Shown one piece after another: positions 1 to 8,303 of a stretch of 64,000 nt of DNA (position 1 is its first letter; every line of letters begins with the position of its first letter). The notes under the pieces were generated by a model that did not search any database, was not told the DNA's origin, and was given only the letters and a program-made list of their open reading frames with translations. A program made the translations under genes and the position numbers. Where the stretch lies: assembly GCF_000328525.1 (NCBI RefSeq), contig NC_019964.1, positions 2,170,001-2,234,000 on the forward strand, read 5' to 3'. Source of the DNA: Halovivax ruber XH-70. Lineage in GTDB: Archaea > Halobacteriota > Halobacteria > Halobacteriales > Natrialbaceae.

Positions 1-2
1 TG

Positions 3-1178
3 GACGCAGACTACGCGGCCGACACCGCCGACGAGGCGAAGCTCCACGAGTCGCTCGAAGGCGAGATCGAGAGCCAGATACAGGCGAACGACTCGGTCGA
101 CACGACGGCACTTCCCATCGACCGGTCCGTCGACGACATCCTCGCCGACTCGATCACCAGCGATTACATCCGCGCGCAGGTCGAGGCGAACATGGATCGG
201 TTCTACGCCTATCTCGACGGCGACCGAGAGACGCTCACGCTCGAGATCGAGACCGAGCCCGTCGTCCAGAACGTACTGGACGAACTCGAACCCGAACTCG
301 AGACGCTGCGCCCCAGTGACTTCGACGAGACGCTCGCGAACGTCGGCTCCGACGAGATGGCGGCCGACCACGGGACCGCGATCGAGGAGATGACCGAGAG
401 CGAGTCCCAGTTCCTGGCGCACAGACAGGCGTTCGAAGAGCGGGTCAAAGAGCGCATCCAGGAGGAGACGCCGTACCCGATGACCGACGAACAGTTAGAC
501 CGCGAGTACGAGAATCGCCGCGAGGATATCAGGACGGACCTGATCGCCACGCAGGACGAGCAGCTCGCGGCCGCCGTCGAAGACGGCACGCTTCCGGCGT
601 CCTTCGAGGCACCCGTCCGGACGATCATGACCGCACGGATCGACGCGTTGACCGGCGAGATCGGCTACGATTCGTACGTCACCGCCGTCGAGACGGGAAT
701 GGACGACCTGCGTGCGGCCGCCCTCGACGAGGCCGAGACGCGACTCCGCGAGGAGGTCCCCTCGACGATCGATCTCACGGAGGACTTTGGCTCCCAGGAA
801 CGAAGTTCCATGGAGACGGCCCAGCGGGCGACGGGACTGGCCGGAACGCTCACGATGGTCCTCCCGCTCGTCGCGCTCGGCGCAGCGGCGATCGTCGCCT
901 GGCGCTTCCCACCCGCGGTCGCAGCGCGCTCGATCGGTCTCGGGGCTGCTGTCGTCGGCCTCGTCAGCCTCGTCGGCGCCCGGGTGGCCGAGGGTGCGGT
1001 CGGCTCGGCCATCGACGACGCCGACGGGCCGGAGGCGGCGCTCCGATTCGTCAGATTGCTCTTCGAGGGATTGTTCGGCATGCTCACCTGGCAATCGGGC
1101 GGGTTACTCGTGGTCGGGCTCGGACTCGTCGGCGTGAGCGTCGCGATCCAGCGCGGACTCGTCCTCGCAGACGACTAG
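3..1178 (+). CDS. Uncharacterised membrane protein, 5' end outside window
   Basis: The reading frame is open to the left edge, so the N-terminus lies outside the window; the first internal ATG at 192 is probably not the start. The visible part is a long, acidic, mostly helical soluble region of about 270 residues. It is followed by three hydrophobic segments, roughly at 820-910, 920-1010 and 1060-1165, ending in a short cytoplasmic-like tail. This suggests a large extracytoplasmic domain tethered by a C-terminal membrane bundle. I recognise no catalytic motif and assign no function. The stop is TAG at 1176, about 100 bases from the convergent beta-propeller gene. Confidence 0.75.
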   Translation, partial: DADYAADTADEAKLHESLEGEIESQIQANDSVDTTALPIDRSVDDILADSITSDYIRAQVEANMDRFYAYLDGDRETLTLEIETEPVVQNVLDELEPELETLRPSDFDETLANVGSDEMAADHGTAIEEMTESESQFLAHRQAFEERVKERIQEETPYPMTDEQLDREYENRREDIRTDLIATQDEQLAAAVEDGTLPASFEAPVRTIMTARIDALTGEIGYDSYVTAVETGMDDLRAAALDEAETRLREEVPSTIDLTEDFGSQERSSMETAQRATGLAGTLTMVLPLVALGAAAIVAWRFPPAVAARSIGLGAAVVGLVSLVGARVAEGAVGSAIDDADGPEAALRFVRLLFEGLFGMLTWQSGGLLVVGLGLVGVSVAIQRGLVLADD

Positions 1179-1281
1179 CCGAAACAGACAACCGAGCAGA
1201 AGAACGAACAGACGGGCTAACAGTCACCTTCTGGCGTGTTGGCGTTGCAATCTGGCGTGACCTTTCTTGAGCCGTAGTGCG

Positions 1282-2217
1282 TTACCGTTCCAGATATGCG
1301 ATGCCGTCCGGGTGGATCCCTGCATCGTATCGCTCGACTTCCGCGAAGGTGTCGATGTCGACCACGGAGACGTCGTTCGTCTTGTTGTTCGCAACGAAGG
1401 CACGTTCGCCGTCGGGGGCGAAGACGGTGCCACCGGGCCAGATGCCGACCGGGAGCCGGGCGATCTCCCAGGGGCGCCGGTCACCATCGCGAACGTGGTC
1501 GGTATCGACGACGGAGACGCTATCCGACTCCCGGTTCGGCACGAGCGCGTACCGGCCGTCCGGCGAGAGCATCACCCGGATCGGCGTCTCGCCGAGGAGC
1601 GCCCGACTCGTCTCTTCGAAGGTCTCGGGGTCCAGGACCGAGAGCATGCCGTCGTCCTGGTTGGCAACGAGGAGTTCGCCCGTGTCCGGGTCGACGCCGA
1701 TCCCTTCCGGGCTCTCGCCGACCGGCGGATCCGCGACGACCCGACGGTCGTCGCAATCGACGACAGTCACGTTGTCGCTCCCGATATTGGCCACGTACGC
1801 TGTCGTTTCGTCGGGTGACAGTGTGACCATGTGGGACTTGTCCTGATAGGTCGGAAACGTCTCCAGAAGCGCCATCGTCTCGACGTCGAAGACGAACAGC
1901 TGGCTGCTGTACGTCGACACTAACCAGAGTTCGCCGGCCGACTCCCGCACGGCCAGGCCGTGCGGAAAGTCGAACAGGTCGTGTTCGAACCGATCGACGA
2001 CGGCCCGTTCGTCGGTGTCGATGGCGAGAAGGGAGTCGCCGAGCGAACACGTCACGTACGCGCGAGACCCGTCGGGCGAAATGGCGACCTCGTGTGGGTT
2101 GAAGTCCGTCTCGACGACGGCCGTCGTCGCGCCGGTCTCGACGTCGAGGAACGATACCGTATCGTCGTCCTTGTTGAGGACGAGCAACTGGTCGGTCGTC
2201 GCAGACGCATCGGCCAT
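1282..2217 (-). CDS. YVTN-family beta-propeller protein
   Basis: A 311-residue protein made of repeated blades with the signature SPDG-x-AYV-x-N followed by SVVDxxT. Blades of this kind recur about every 40-45 residues, as in YVTN/lactonase-like seven-bladed propellers. I chose the second Met (2217) because the longer frame adds only seven residues ahead of a typical acidic N-terminus. No signal peptide is seen, so it is probably cytoplasmic. Such propellers serve as binding scaffolds or lactonase-like enzymes; no catalytic residues can be assigned here. It lies 60 bases downstream of the BrkB-family gene on the same strand. Confidence 0.85.
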   Translation of the reverse strand: MADASATTDQLLVLNKDDDTVSFLDVETGATTAVVETDFNPHEVAISPDGSRAYVTCSLGDSLLAIDTDERAVVDRFEHDLFDFPHGLAVRESAGELWLVSTYSSQLFVFDVETMALLETFPTYQDKSHMVTLSPDETTAYVANIGSDNVTVVDCDDRRVVADPPVGESPEGIGVDPDTGELLVANQDDGMLSVLDPETFEETSRALLGETPIRVMLSPDGRYALVPNRESDSVSVVDTDHVRDGDRRPWEIARLPVGIWPGGTVFAPDGERAFVANNKTNDVSVVDIDTFAEVERYDAGIHPDGIAYLER

Positions 2218-2277
2218 GGCCGAACGCTCGGCAGCCACCGATTTACCGGTTTGTGTAGCGGCACGTGAGCGGAGAGT

Positions 2278-3096
2278 TCAGGCCACCCGTTCGGCGGCCC
2301 CCTCCTCGGTCACGGCGACGGACTCGGCCCAGACGACGTTGACGACGGCACCGAACAGGATGACGATGCCCGCCAGATAGAGCCACGTGAGAAGCAGGAG
2401 GATCCCGCCGACGGCCCCGTACGCCTCGTACTGGCCGGCTCTCGACGCGTAGAACTGGAAGCCGATCTGGAGGGCGGTCCACCCGACGGCGGCGAAGAGG
2501 ACGCCCGGGAGCACCTCCCTGATCGAGACGTCGACCGGCGGCATGACGTAGTAGATCGGCAGGAAGACCAGCGTCAGGCTGGCGAGCAGGCCGACCAGAC
2601 CGAGGAGATTCCCGAAGGGGACGTACGCCGCAGCGAAGCCGAGGAAGAGGCCGACACCGATCATCGCCGCGAGCCCGCCGGCCACGGCGACCAGCGCGAC
2701 GAGCCCGTCCACGAGGTGGCCGGTGAAGGACTTCTCGGCGTCGGTTCCGTAGATTCGGTCGAACGACATCGAGAGTCCCCGGAAGACCTTGAGTGCTCCC
2801 CAGACGGCCACGACGAGCGCGATGATCGTGGCCTGTGCCCGCCCCGACTCCGCGGTCAGTGCCTCCTCGATGAGTGCCACACCGACGGCCGGCATCGCGT
2901 CGCCAGCCCCTTCGACGAGTACGGCGGCGATGGCTTCGCCCCCGACGATCGAACTCACGACGAGTGCCAGGACGACCGTCGGCACGATCGAGACGAACGC
3001 GTAGTAGGCGAACGCCGCCGCGAGCACCGTGACCTCGCGGTCGGTCGCGATGCGATAGACGTCGAGTGCCGTCCGAGAGAGCGCGGCCGCATTCAC
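2278..3096 (-). CDS. YihY/BrkB family inner-membrane protein
   Basis: A 272-residue polytopic protein with about six hydrophobic helices. The N-terminal stretch AAAFAYYAFVSIVP matches the start of the first helix in the YihY/BrkB (formerly RNase BN-like) family. The later GWTALQIGFQFYAS and LLLLTWLYLAGIVILFGA segments also fit. The family is widespread and its transport role is poorly defined. Translation appears to start at GTG (3096). It is followed closely by the beta-propeller gene, possibly in the same transcript. Confidence 0.87.
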   Translation of the reverse strand: MNAAALSRTALDVYRIATDREVTVLAAAFAYYAFVSIVPTVVLALVVSSIVGGEAIAAVLVEGAGDAMPAVGVALIEEALTAESGRAQATIIALVVAVWGALKVFRGLSMSFDRIYGTDAEKSFTGHLVDGLVALVAVAGGLAAMIGVGLFLGFAAAYVPFGNLLGLVGLLASLTLVFLPIYYVMPPVDVSIREVLPGVLFAAVGWTALQIGFQFYASRAGQYEAYGAVGGILLLLTWLYLAGIVILFGAVVNVVWAESVAVTEEGAAERVA

Positions 3097-3180
3097 GGCT
3101 GGTCCCTCGGAGCGGTGTCGTCCCGAGAGTGCCGGTTCGCGGCTCCGCCACCGCCCCTCATCGACGGCGACCTGACACAG

Positions 3181-3930
3181 TCACCACTCGGTGCAGAAGT
3201 TGTGCGTGGCAAAGACTTTCCCTCCCTCCGTGATGTAGACGCCGACCCCGCCGCGATCCCAGCCCTCGGTGAGGATCGCCTTCCGATGAGGCGGTGAGTT
3301 CATCCACTGTTCTGCGAGGCCGTCGGCCAGTTCCTCGGCTGTCCGGTACTGGGCGGTACCACCGTCGTGGGTTTCGACCCGTCTATCGGCCCAGTTCTGG
3401 GCGATGTTTTCGCCGTACCCGTAACAGTAGTCCGCGGTCGTCTCGAATCGGTCCTTCGGACTCTGCCCGTCCGGGTTGTCGTGAGCGAAGTACTCCCGAT
3501 CGGCCATGTCTTCGCTGTGTGCCCGCGCGACCGACGCGATCGTCCCGTCCCAGATGAGCGGATCGAGGCCGTGTTCGGCCCGAATGTCGTTGATCCGATA
3601 GTGGACGTAGTCCTCGACGTGCTCGCTCCTGACCGTCGCCACCCCCTCGTAGGTCGAGTTCCCCGGGTTGTCGGCGTGCTGGAGCGACGGATTGTGGTCA
3701 CCCGCCGCGGGCGGCGCGTCGGTTTCGATCGCGCTCTGTTGGTAGACGACCTCGTCGACGAACTGCGGCGCGACGGTGACGGTCGCGAAGACCAGCCCGG
3801 CGAGCACGAGCACCGTCAGCACGAACCGGACCAACCCAAGCAGTGCCCGGTCCGCTGGCGGCCCTGTCGCGGAATTTCGGTCGGAGTCAGACCGCGTGTC
3901 CATCGCCTCGACCGTTGGATCGGCGGCCAT
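3181..3930 (-). CDS. Membrane-anchored CAP-domain (SCP/PR-1/YkwD-like) protein
   Basis: A 249-residue protein with a cytoplasmic N-terminal tail, one transmembrane helix at about residues 28-55, then a CAP domain at about 107-249 facing outward. The usual CAP cavity residues are visible: His138 in AHSEDM, His150 in YFAH, Glu174 in YGENI, and the WMNSPPHRKAIL block at 209-220. Cys169 and Cys246 could form a disulfide. CAP domains of the YkwD type are common in archaea and bacteria, but their substrates are mostly unknown. A later Met at residue 10 is an alternative start. Confidence 0.9.
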   Translation of the reverse strand: MAADPTVEAMDTRSDSDRNSATGPPADRALLGLVRFVLTVLVLAGLVFATVTVAPQFVDEVVYQQSAIETDAPPAAGDHNPSLQHADNPGNSTYEGVATVRSEHVEDYVHYRINDIRAEHGLDPLIWDGTIASVARAHSEDMADREYFAHDNPDGQSPKDRFETTADYCYGYGENIAQNWADRRVETHDGGTAQYRTAEELADGLAEQWMNSPPHRKAILTEGWDRGGVGVYITEGGKVFATHNFCTEW

Positions 3931-4129
3931 ATTGACCTGTGGGTTTTCGTCCGACCCTACAGCGCGTACGTGAGCCTTACGAGAACAGCCGAGAACCCAC
4001 GTTCACCAGTATGTGGGTGTATCCGGTTCACCACTCCCGGTGCCGCAAAGTGCCACCCGACGAAACCGGAACTCATCGACTCCCCTGCACCCGGTCAGCC
4101 CCCGATCACGTCCGCCGTTTTGAACCCAC

Positions 4130-4510
4130 TCACTCGGCACCTGACTGACGTTCGTGAACGAGCCCGTCGATGGCCAGTACGAGTCCGGGGACGACGACCA
4201 TGAACAGGTGTTCTTCGACGGGAATGCCGGCGACGTCCACGCCCGTTCGTAGCTCGATGCTGAAGACGCCGACGGAGAGGGTGTATCGATCCCAGACGTA
4301 CGCGATCGGATAGAGCGCGACGATGGTCCGTGCCGCTCGTCTCAGGGAGCCGGTCCGCCGAAGTGCGACGAACGCGATCGTCCCCCAGAACAGTTCGGTG
4401 ACGAGGTACGTGAAGCGACCGAAAACACCGATATCCGGACGGACACGCTCGCTCTCGTCGCCGACGGCCGCCCTGACGAACCGAGTGACGCCGGTAACGG
4501 GTGACACCAT
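4130..4510 (-). CDS. Single lycopene cyclase-type domain membrane protein
   Basis: A 126-residue protein with about three hydrophobic helices, a central YVWDRY and a PVEEHLF motif at residues 97-103. This is the signature of the CrtYc/CrtYd/CarR-type lycopene cyclase domain, in which the two Glu residues are functionally important. The usual haloarchaeal CrtY carries two such domains (about 230 residues); only one is present here. It may work as a half-subunit, like bacterial CrtYc/CrtYd, or have drifted to another role. The frame is open further upstream, but the extra sequence is Arg- and Pro-rich non-coding-like DNA, so I chose ATG at 4510. Confidence 0.75.
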   Translation of the reverse strand: MVSPVTGVTRFVRAAVGDESERVRPDIGVFGRFTYLVTELFWGTIAFVALRRTGSLRRAARTIVALYPIAYVWDRYTLSVGVFSIELRTGVDVAGIPVEEHLFMVVVPGLVLAIDGLVHERQSGAE

Positions 4511-4568
4511 ACAGTGTACCCGACGAGGCCGGCGAAAAAGCCCGGGCCTCCGAGAGTGGGGTGTTACC

Positions 4569-4600
4569 CCCTCGCAGGTAGCACCCCGCTCCTGCGAGGG
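4569..4600. repeat. Perfect 10-bp inverted repeat between divergent genes
   Basis: CCCTCGCAGG at 4569-4578 is repeated in reverse complement at 4591-4600, with a 12-base spacer. It lies 59 bases upstream of the lycopene-cyclase-domain start and about 160 bases upstream of the CBS-HPF start. The position fits a dimeric repressor operator or a structured leader; no protein can be assigned to it. Confidence 0.5.
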
Positions 4601-4758
4601 ACGCCAGTTCCAGGCGGCCCCAGGACGGACCAGGCAACCGATGTGGCAGGCGGGCCGGTTCTCGGCCCACGATAGCGGACGTGTCTGCAAGCCGGGTGCT
4701 ATCGACCCACACAGTCAATATGTTGATTACCGTCGGGCCGAAAGGACAGAACGGACCG

Positions 4759-5916
4759 ATGAATATTGCAGATATTGCGACCCGTGACCACCTCGAGATC
4801 GACGTCGGGACGCGCATGGGGAAAGTCAGAGCGGAGTTCGAGAACGGCAACCCCAAAGGGATCATCGTCACCGACGACGGGGAGTACGAGGGCGTCATCA
4901 GTGAACGCCAGGTGCTCCAGAGCCACGTCGAGGACGACGCGAAGGTCGCTGCGTTGCTCAAGCCGAGTCGATCGGCGCCGGCCCCGACGGTCGATCGCGA
5001 CGAAGACGTGCGTGAGACCGCCCGGATCCTCATCGAGGGCAACGCGAAGATCGCCCCCGTGTTCGAAAACGGCGATCTCTGGGGCGTCATCACCGACGAC
5101 GCCGTCCTCGAGGCTGTCCTCGAGAACCTGTCGGCGATCACCGTCGCGGACGTCTACACCGCCGAGCCGATCACGGTGACCGAGGACGACGGCGTCGGGA
5201 AGGTAATCAACCAGCTTCGCGAGAACGGCATCTCCAGACTTCCCGTTCGGAACGAGAACGGCTACCTGACGGGAATGGTCACGACCCACGACATCGCCGA
5301 CTTCGTCATCCGGGAGAACGAACGGATGACCCAGGGCGACCGAGTCGGCGACAACGAGCGCATGCTCGACGTCCCGGTCTACGACATCATGAACAGCCCC
5401 GTCGAGACGATCGAGTCCGCCGCGACCGTCCAGACGGCCGTCGAGACCATGCTCGAGTTCGACTACGCGGGGCTCGTGGTGACGCCGGCGGACGACGAGC
5501 GACAGATCGACGGCGTGATCACCAAGACGGACGTCCTCCGCGCGCTCACCTACACCGAAGAAGAACAGATGGACGTCCAGATCACGAACATCTCCCAGCT
5601 GGGCTCGATGAGTCGGGCCGACGTCGTCGAAAGCATCGAGTCGGTCGTCGACAAGTACGCCAAGATGCAGGTCCAGCACGCCCACGTCCGCTTCCACGAG
5701 CACAAGGAGAAACTCCGCGGCCAGCCCCTGATTCGCTGTCAGATCCGACTCCGGACGAACAAGGGCCAGCTCGCGGGCTCCGGCGAGGGCTACGGCGCCG
5801 ACAGCGCCTTCCGCGTCGCACTGGACAAGCTCGAACGGAACGTCCTCGAGCTGAAAGGAATCACGAGCGACGAGGAGTACCGCGGCCAGCTTCTCCGGAA
5901 GTTGAACGAAATCTGA
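4759..5916 (+). CDS. Four-CBS protein with C-terminal HPF/RaiA-like ribosome hibernation domain
   Basis: A 385-residue fusion. Residues 1-265 hold four consecutive CBS motifs, recognisable by repeated GxIxxxDxL/V-type endings such as GVISERQVL, GVITDDAVL, GMVTTHDIA and GVITKTDVL. Such modules bind adenine nucleotides. Residues about 275-385 resemble HPF/YfiA/RaiA: a beta-alpha-beta core with VRFHEHKEK, a QIRLRTNKGQ strand, and the helix FRVALDKLERNVLELKG. The likely role is nucleotide-sensing control of ribosome hibernation. I chose ATG 4759 (MNIADIATRDH) because it begins the first CBS domain; the in-frame codons upstream look non-coding. Confidence 0.85.
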   Translation: MNIADIATRDHLEIDVGTRMGKVRAEFENGNPKGIIVTDDGEYEGVISERQVLQSHVEDDAKVAALLKPSRSAPAPTVDRDEDVRETARILIEGNAKIAPVFENGDLWGVITDDAVLEAVLENLSAITVADVYTAEPITVTEDDGVGKVINQLRENGISRLPVRNENGYLTGMVTTHDIADFVIRENERMTQGDRVGDNERMLDVPVYDIMNSPVETIESAATVQTAVETMLEFDYAGLVVTPADDERQIDGVITKTDVLRALTYTEEEQMDVQITNISQLGSMSRADVVESIESVVDKYAKMQVQHAHVRFHEHKEKLRGQPLIRCQIRLRTNKGQLAGSGEGYGADSAFRVALDKLERNVLELKGITSDEEYRGQLLRKLNEI

Positions 5917-5955
5917 GTCGACGAAGTAACCGATAGCGGGCAGACGCCTGCGATT

Positions 5956-6768
5956 TCAGAACTGGAAGTCTGACAGCACGGCCTCGATCACGACGACGTT
6001 TCCGTCCACGCGAATCGACTGTATCTCCCCGTTCTCGACGAACTCCGCTTTCGCCTCCGCTTCTGCGTCTGCCTTTTCGGCCTCGGCCGTCTCCGCGTCG
6101 GCGTAGTGGGTTCGCGCCTCCATCGTGATATCGCTGCCGTCGGCGTCCATCGCGATCCCCATCAGCTCGAACGACTCGGCGTCGTCGAACATGACACCCG
6201 ACATCGCGGCGCCAGCAACACCGGAGAGTGCCGCGTCCCACTCCTCGTCGACATCCGAGATGCGATCGACGTCCCCGTTCCGAGCGTCGATCAGGGTCTC
6301 GTAGTCAGCACTCATGACGAGCGCGTCCGAGCCGATCGCGATCGCCCCGTTGACCACTTCGTAGTCGCCGACGGTTTCGGTCTCCGCCTCGCCGGCGAGT
6401 TCCGAGACGACCGCGTCGCGATCGAACGAGCCCGTCAAAACGAGCCCCGTTCTGCCCGTCTGGAAGACGAGCATGCCGTCAATGTCATCGACAGACACGC
6501 CGAGGCTGTCGGTCAACGAGTCGAGCCCAAGTTCCGAACGCGCTTCCTCCGGCCAGGAGTCGGTTATCCGACCGAGATCCGCGTGAATGACGGTTCCGGC
6601 ATCCATATCGACGAGGAGATCGGCCGCGAGCCACTCCTCGTAGGCGGCATCCGTCTCGTCGCTCGAATCCGCGTCGTCGTCGAGCAAATCGCCGGTACAA
6701 CCCGCCACCGCAGTAGCGGTTCCCGCTGCGACAGCACCCACCAACGTCCGTCGAGTAACGTCGTCCAT
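5956..6768 (-). CDS. Tat-exported lipoprotein of unknown function
   Basis: A 270-residue protein beginning MDDVTRRTLVG with a twin-arginine motif at residues 6-7, a short hydrophobic stretch and a lipobox AVAGC with Cys24. It should therefore be exported folded and lipid-anchored outside the membrane. The mature part is acidic and alternates beta-strand-like hydrophobic segments (IDGMLVFQTGRTGLVLTG, NGAIAIGSDALVMS). It ends in an Ala/Glu-rich helix and a final strand. I do not recognise a named domain. The longer open frame upstream of 6768 lacks the Tat context and was not used. Confidence 0.8.
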   Translation of the reverse strand: MDDVTRRTLVGAVAAGTATAVAGCTGDLLDDDADSSDETDAAYEEWLAADLLVDMDAGTVIHADLGRITDSWPEEARSELGLDSLTDSLGVSVDDIDGMLVFQTGRTGLVLTGSFDRDAVVSELAGEAETETVGDYEVVNGAIAIGSDALVMSADYETLIDARNGDVDRISDVDEEWDAALSGVAGAAMSGVMFDDAESFELMGIAMDADGSDITMEARTHYADAETAEAEKADAEAEAKAEFVENGEIQSIRVDGNVVVIEAVLSDFQF

Positions 6769-6936
6769 ACCACGGGCTATTCGAGCGGTCTCGAATAACC
6801 GTTCCGGCCTGTCCGCACCGGCTGCGGGGAGAACTGGTTCGAAGCGACGGATGGGTGAGCCGGTCTGAACGGGATGACCGAAGAAGCCGGCCGGCGACAT
6901 CGATGGCGGAAATCGACCCCGGCTCACCGAGCGGCC

Positions 6937-7653
6937 TCACACCTGCTGGTCGCTCCCCGTGAGGCCCTCGTCCGTGATCGCGAACTGGACGGACTCACCC
7001 GCCGGCTTCGCCCGGTGTTTCTCGAGCGTCGCGCGCCGGTTCCCACCGCGGAAACGATCGATCCGGAGGATGGCACCGGTCCAGTGTTCCAGGGTGTTAC
7101 CGCCGAGCGGGCGGGTTCGATCCGAGTCGGGATCGGTGAACACCTGGTTGGTGATCACGACGGCGATGTCGTGCTTGCGAGCGAGCGAGAGCAGGTGTGT
7201 CACCTGGCTGGTCACCTGCCGGAGTGCGTCACCGGCTTCGGCATCGCCGGCGCGTTCGAGGCGATAGAAACCGGTCGCGCTGTCGAGGACGATTAGGTCA
7301 GCCCGTTCGGCGAACTCCTCGACGTCGCGGACGGCTTCTGCCTGTTCGGCGAAATCGAGCGCGTCCTCGATGACGATCTGGGAGGCGATCGACTCCGCGT
7401 TCGCGATGTCGTCGGCGTCACCGTCGACACGGGCGGTGAGCAACTGTTCGAAGCGCTCGACCGAGAGCCCCTCAGTGTCGATGTACACCGCCGTGCCGCC
7501 GTCCGCAGCGGCCTCGACGGCGCCGGAGAGGGCGAGGTTCGTCTTTCCAGCCGCCGGTGGACCGTACAGTTGCGTGACGGCTCCGCGTTCGAACCCACCG
7601 CCCAGCAGGTCGTCGACCGGCGCACACCCCGTCGAGATCGCGGCGTCGTTCAC
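6937..7653 (-). CDS. radB: DNA repair and recombination protein RadB
   Basis: A 238-residue RecA-superfamily ATPase without the N-terminal helix-hairpin-helix domain of RadA, which is the RadB architecture. The Walker A motif GPPAAGKT is at residues 31-38 and the Walker B strand is ADLIVLDSATG. Further typical blocks are VVITNQVF and GGNTLEHWTGAILRI. Haloarchaeal RadB assists homologous recombination as a RadA paralogue or mediator. Translation begins at GTG. The next gene downstream is the Tat lipoprotein, 168 bases away, so it is not clearly co-transcribed. Confidence 0.93.
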   Translation of the reverse strand: MNDAAISTGCAPVDDLLGGGFERGAVTQLYGPPAAGKTNLALSGAVEAAADGGTAVYIDTEGLSVERFEQLLTARVDGDADDIANAESIASQIVIEDALDFAEQAEAVRDVEEFAERADLIVLDSATGFYRLERAGDAEAGDALRQVTSQVTHLLSLARKHDIAVVITNQVFTDPDSDRTRPLGGNTLEHWTGAILRIDRFRGGNRRATLEKHRAKPAGESVQFAITDEGLTGSDQQV

Positions 7654-7733
7654 ACAGTGATATTCGCGAGCGGCCGCAAAAAGGTCCCGGAACGGTCGAG
7701 TTGCGGTGGCAATCGACGACCCGGCGACGCTGC

Positions 7734-7937
7734 CTACCGAAGGTTGACGCCGCGGGTCGAGAGAAACTCGGTCACGTCCTTGATCTCGACCGGACTCCCG
7801 ATGATCCGGTAGTGCTCGTCGGACTCGGCGACGACGGTGACCGTGAACCGCTCGTCGAGCTGCACGTCCAGATCGTCGAGGGTGGCCCTCCGGATGACGA
7901 TTTGCGTGCTGTCGCGCAGCATCGACGCACTGGGCAT
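7734..7937 (-). CDS. Small conserved haloarchaeal protein (VNG_1110C-like)
   Basis: A 67-residue protein beginning MPSASMLRDSTQIVIRR and ending in the block IIGSPVEIKDVTEFLSTRG. This pattern agrees with my recollection of the VNG_1110C family, a haloarchaea-specific protein of unknown function. It has no membrane segment and a predicted alpha/beta composition. It lies 80 bases upstream of radB on the same strand, so the two may share a transcript. Confidence 0.65.
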   Translation of the reverse strand: MPSASMLRDSTQIVIRRATLDDLDVQLDERFTVTVVAESDEHYRIIGSPVEIKDVTEFLSTRGVNLR

Positions 7938-8076
7938 GTGTGAGGGTTTTCGAAGAGACCGTTTATACGTACCGAAAGCAGTTTCCAGTGGAAGCTACCC
8001 CAGGCGGCCGTCCGTGTACTGATCTGGCACTCGGTGCGCAGGCGTGCTCGTGAATGCGGTGTCGACGGCTCGGCGG

Positions 8077-8170
8077 GTCGGCCAGTCGTCGAAGGAGGAC
8101 GACGGTCGGTCGGCCAGTTGTTGAAGAAGATGACGATCGGTCGGCCAGTTGGTGAAGAGGATGACGGTCG
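8077..8170 (+). repeat. Imperfect 31-32 bp tandem repeat, three copies
   Basis: Copies start with GTCGGCCAG at 8077, 8109 and 8140, each followed by a GAAGAAGATGACG-like stretch. A decayed fourth copy starts near 8171. The array sits in the 366-base gap 7938-8303 upstream of the DRG GTPase gene. No convincing gene is seen in this gap. Confidence 0.7.
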
Positions 8171-8303
8171 GTCGATCAGTCGACGAACGCGAACGACGAA
8201 CGACCGACAATCGGCGCGAACGGGACGACTCGATACGGGCCGAAGGCCGCCGGCCGATCAGCATGGAAAGGGTTTTTCGAGCCGACCGGTTCCGTTGTGG
8301 TAT

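Noticed and set aside
4095-5141. 348-codon minus-strand frame
   Set aside because: It runs antisense to the CBS gene and overlaps the lycopene-cyclase-domain gene in another frame. It is a shadow.
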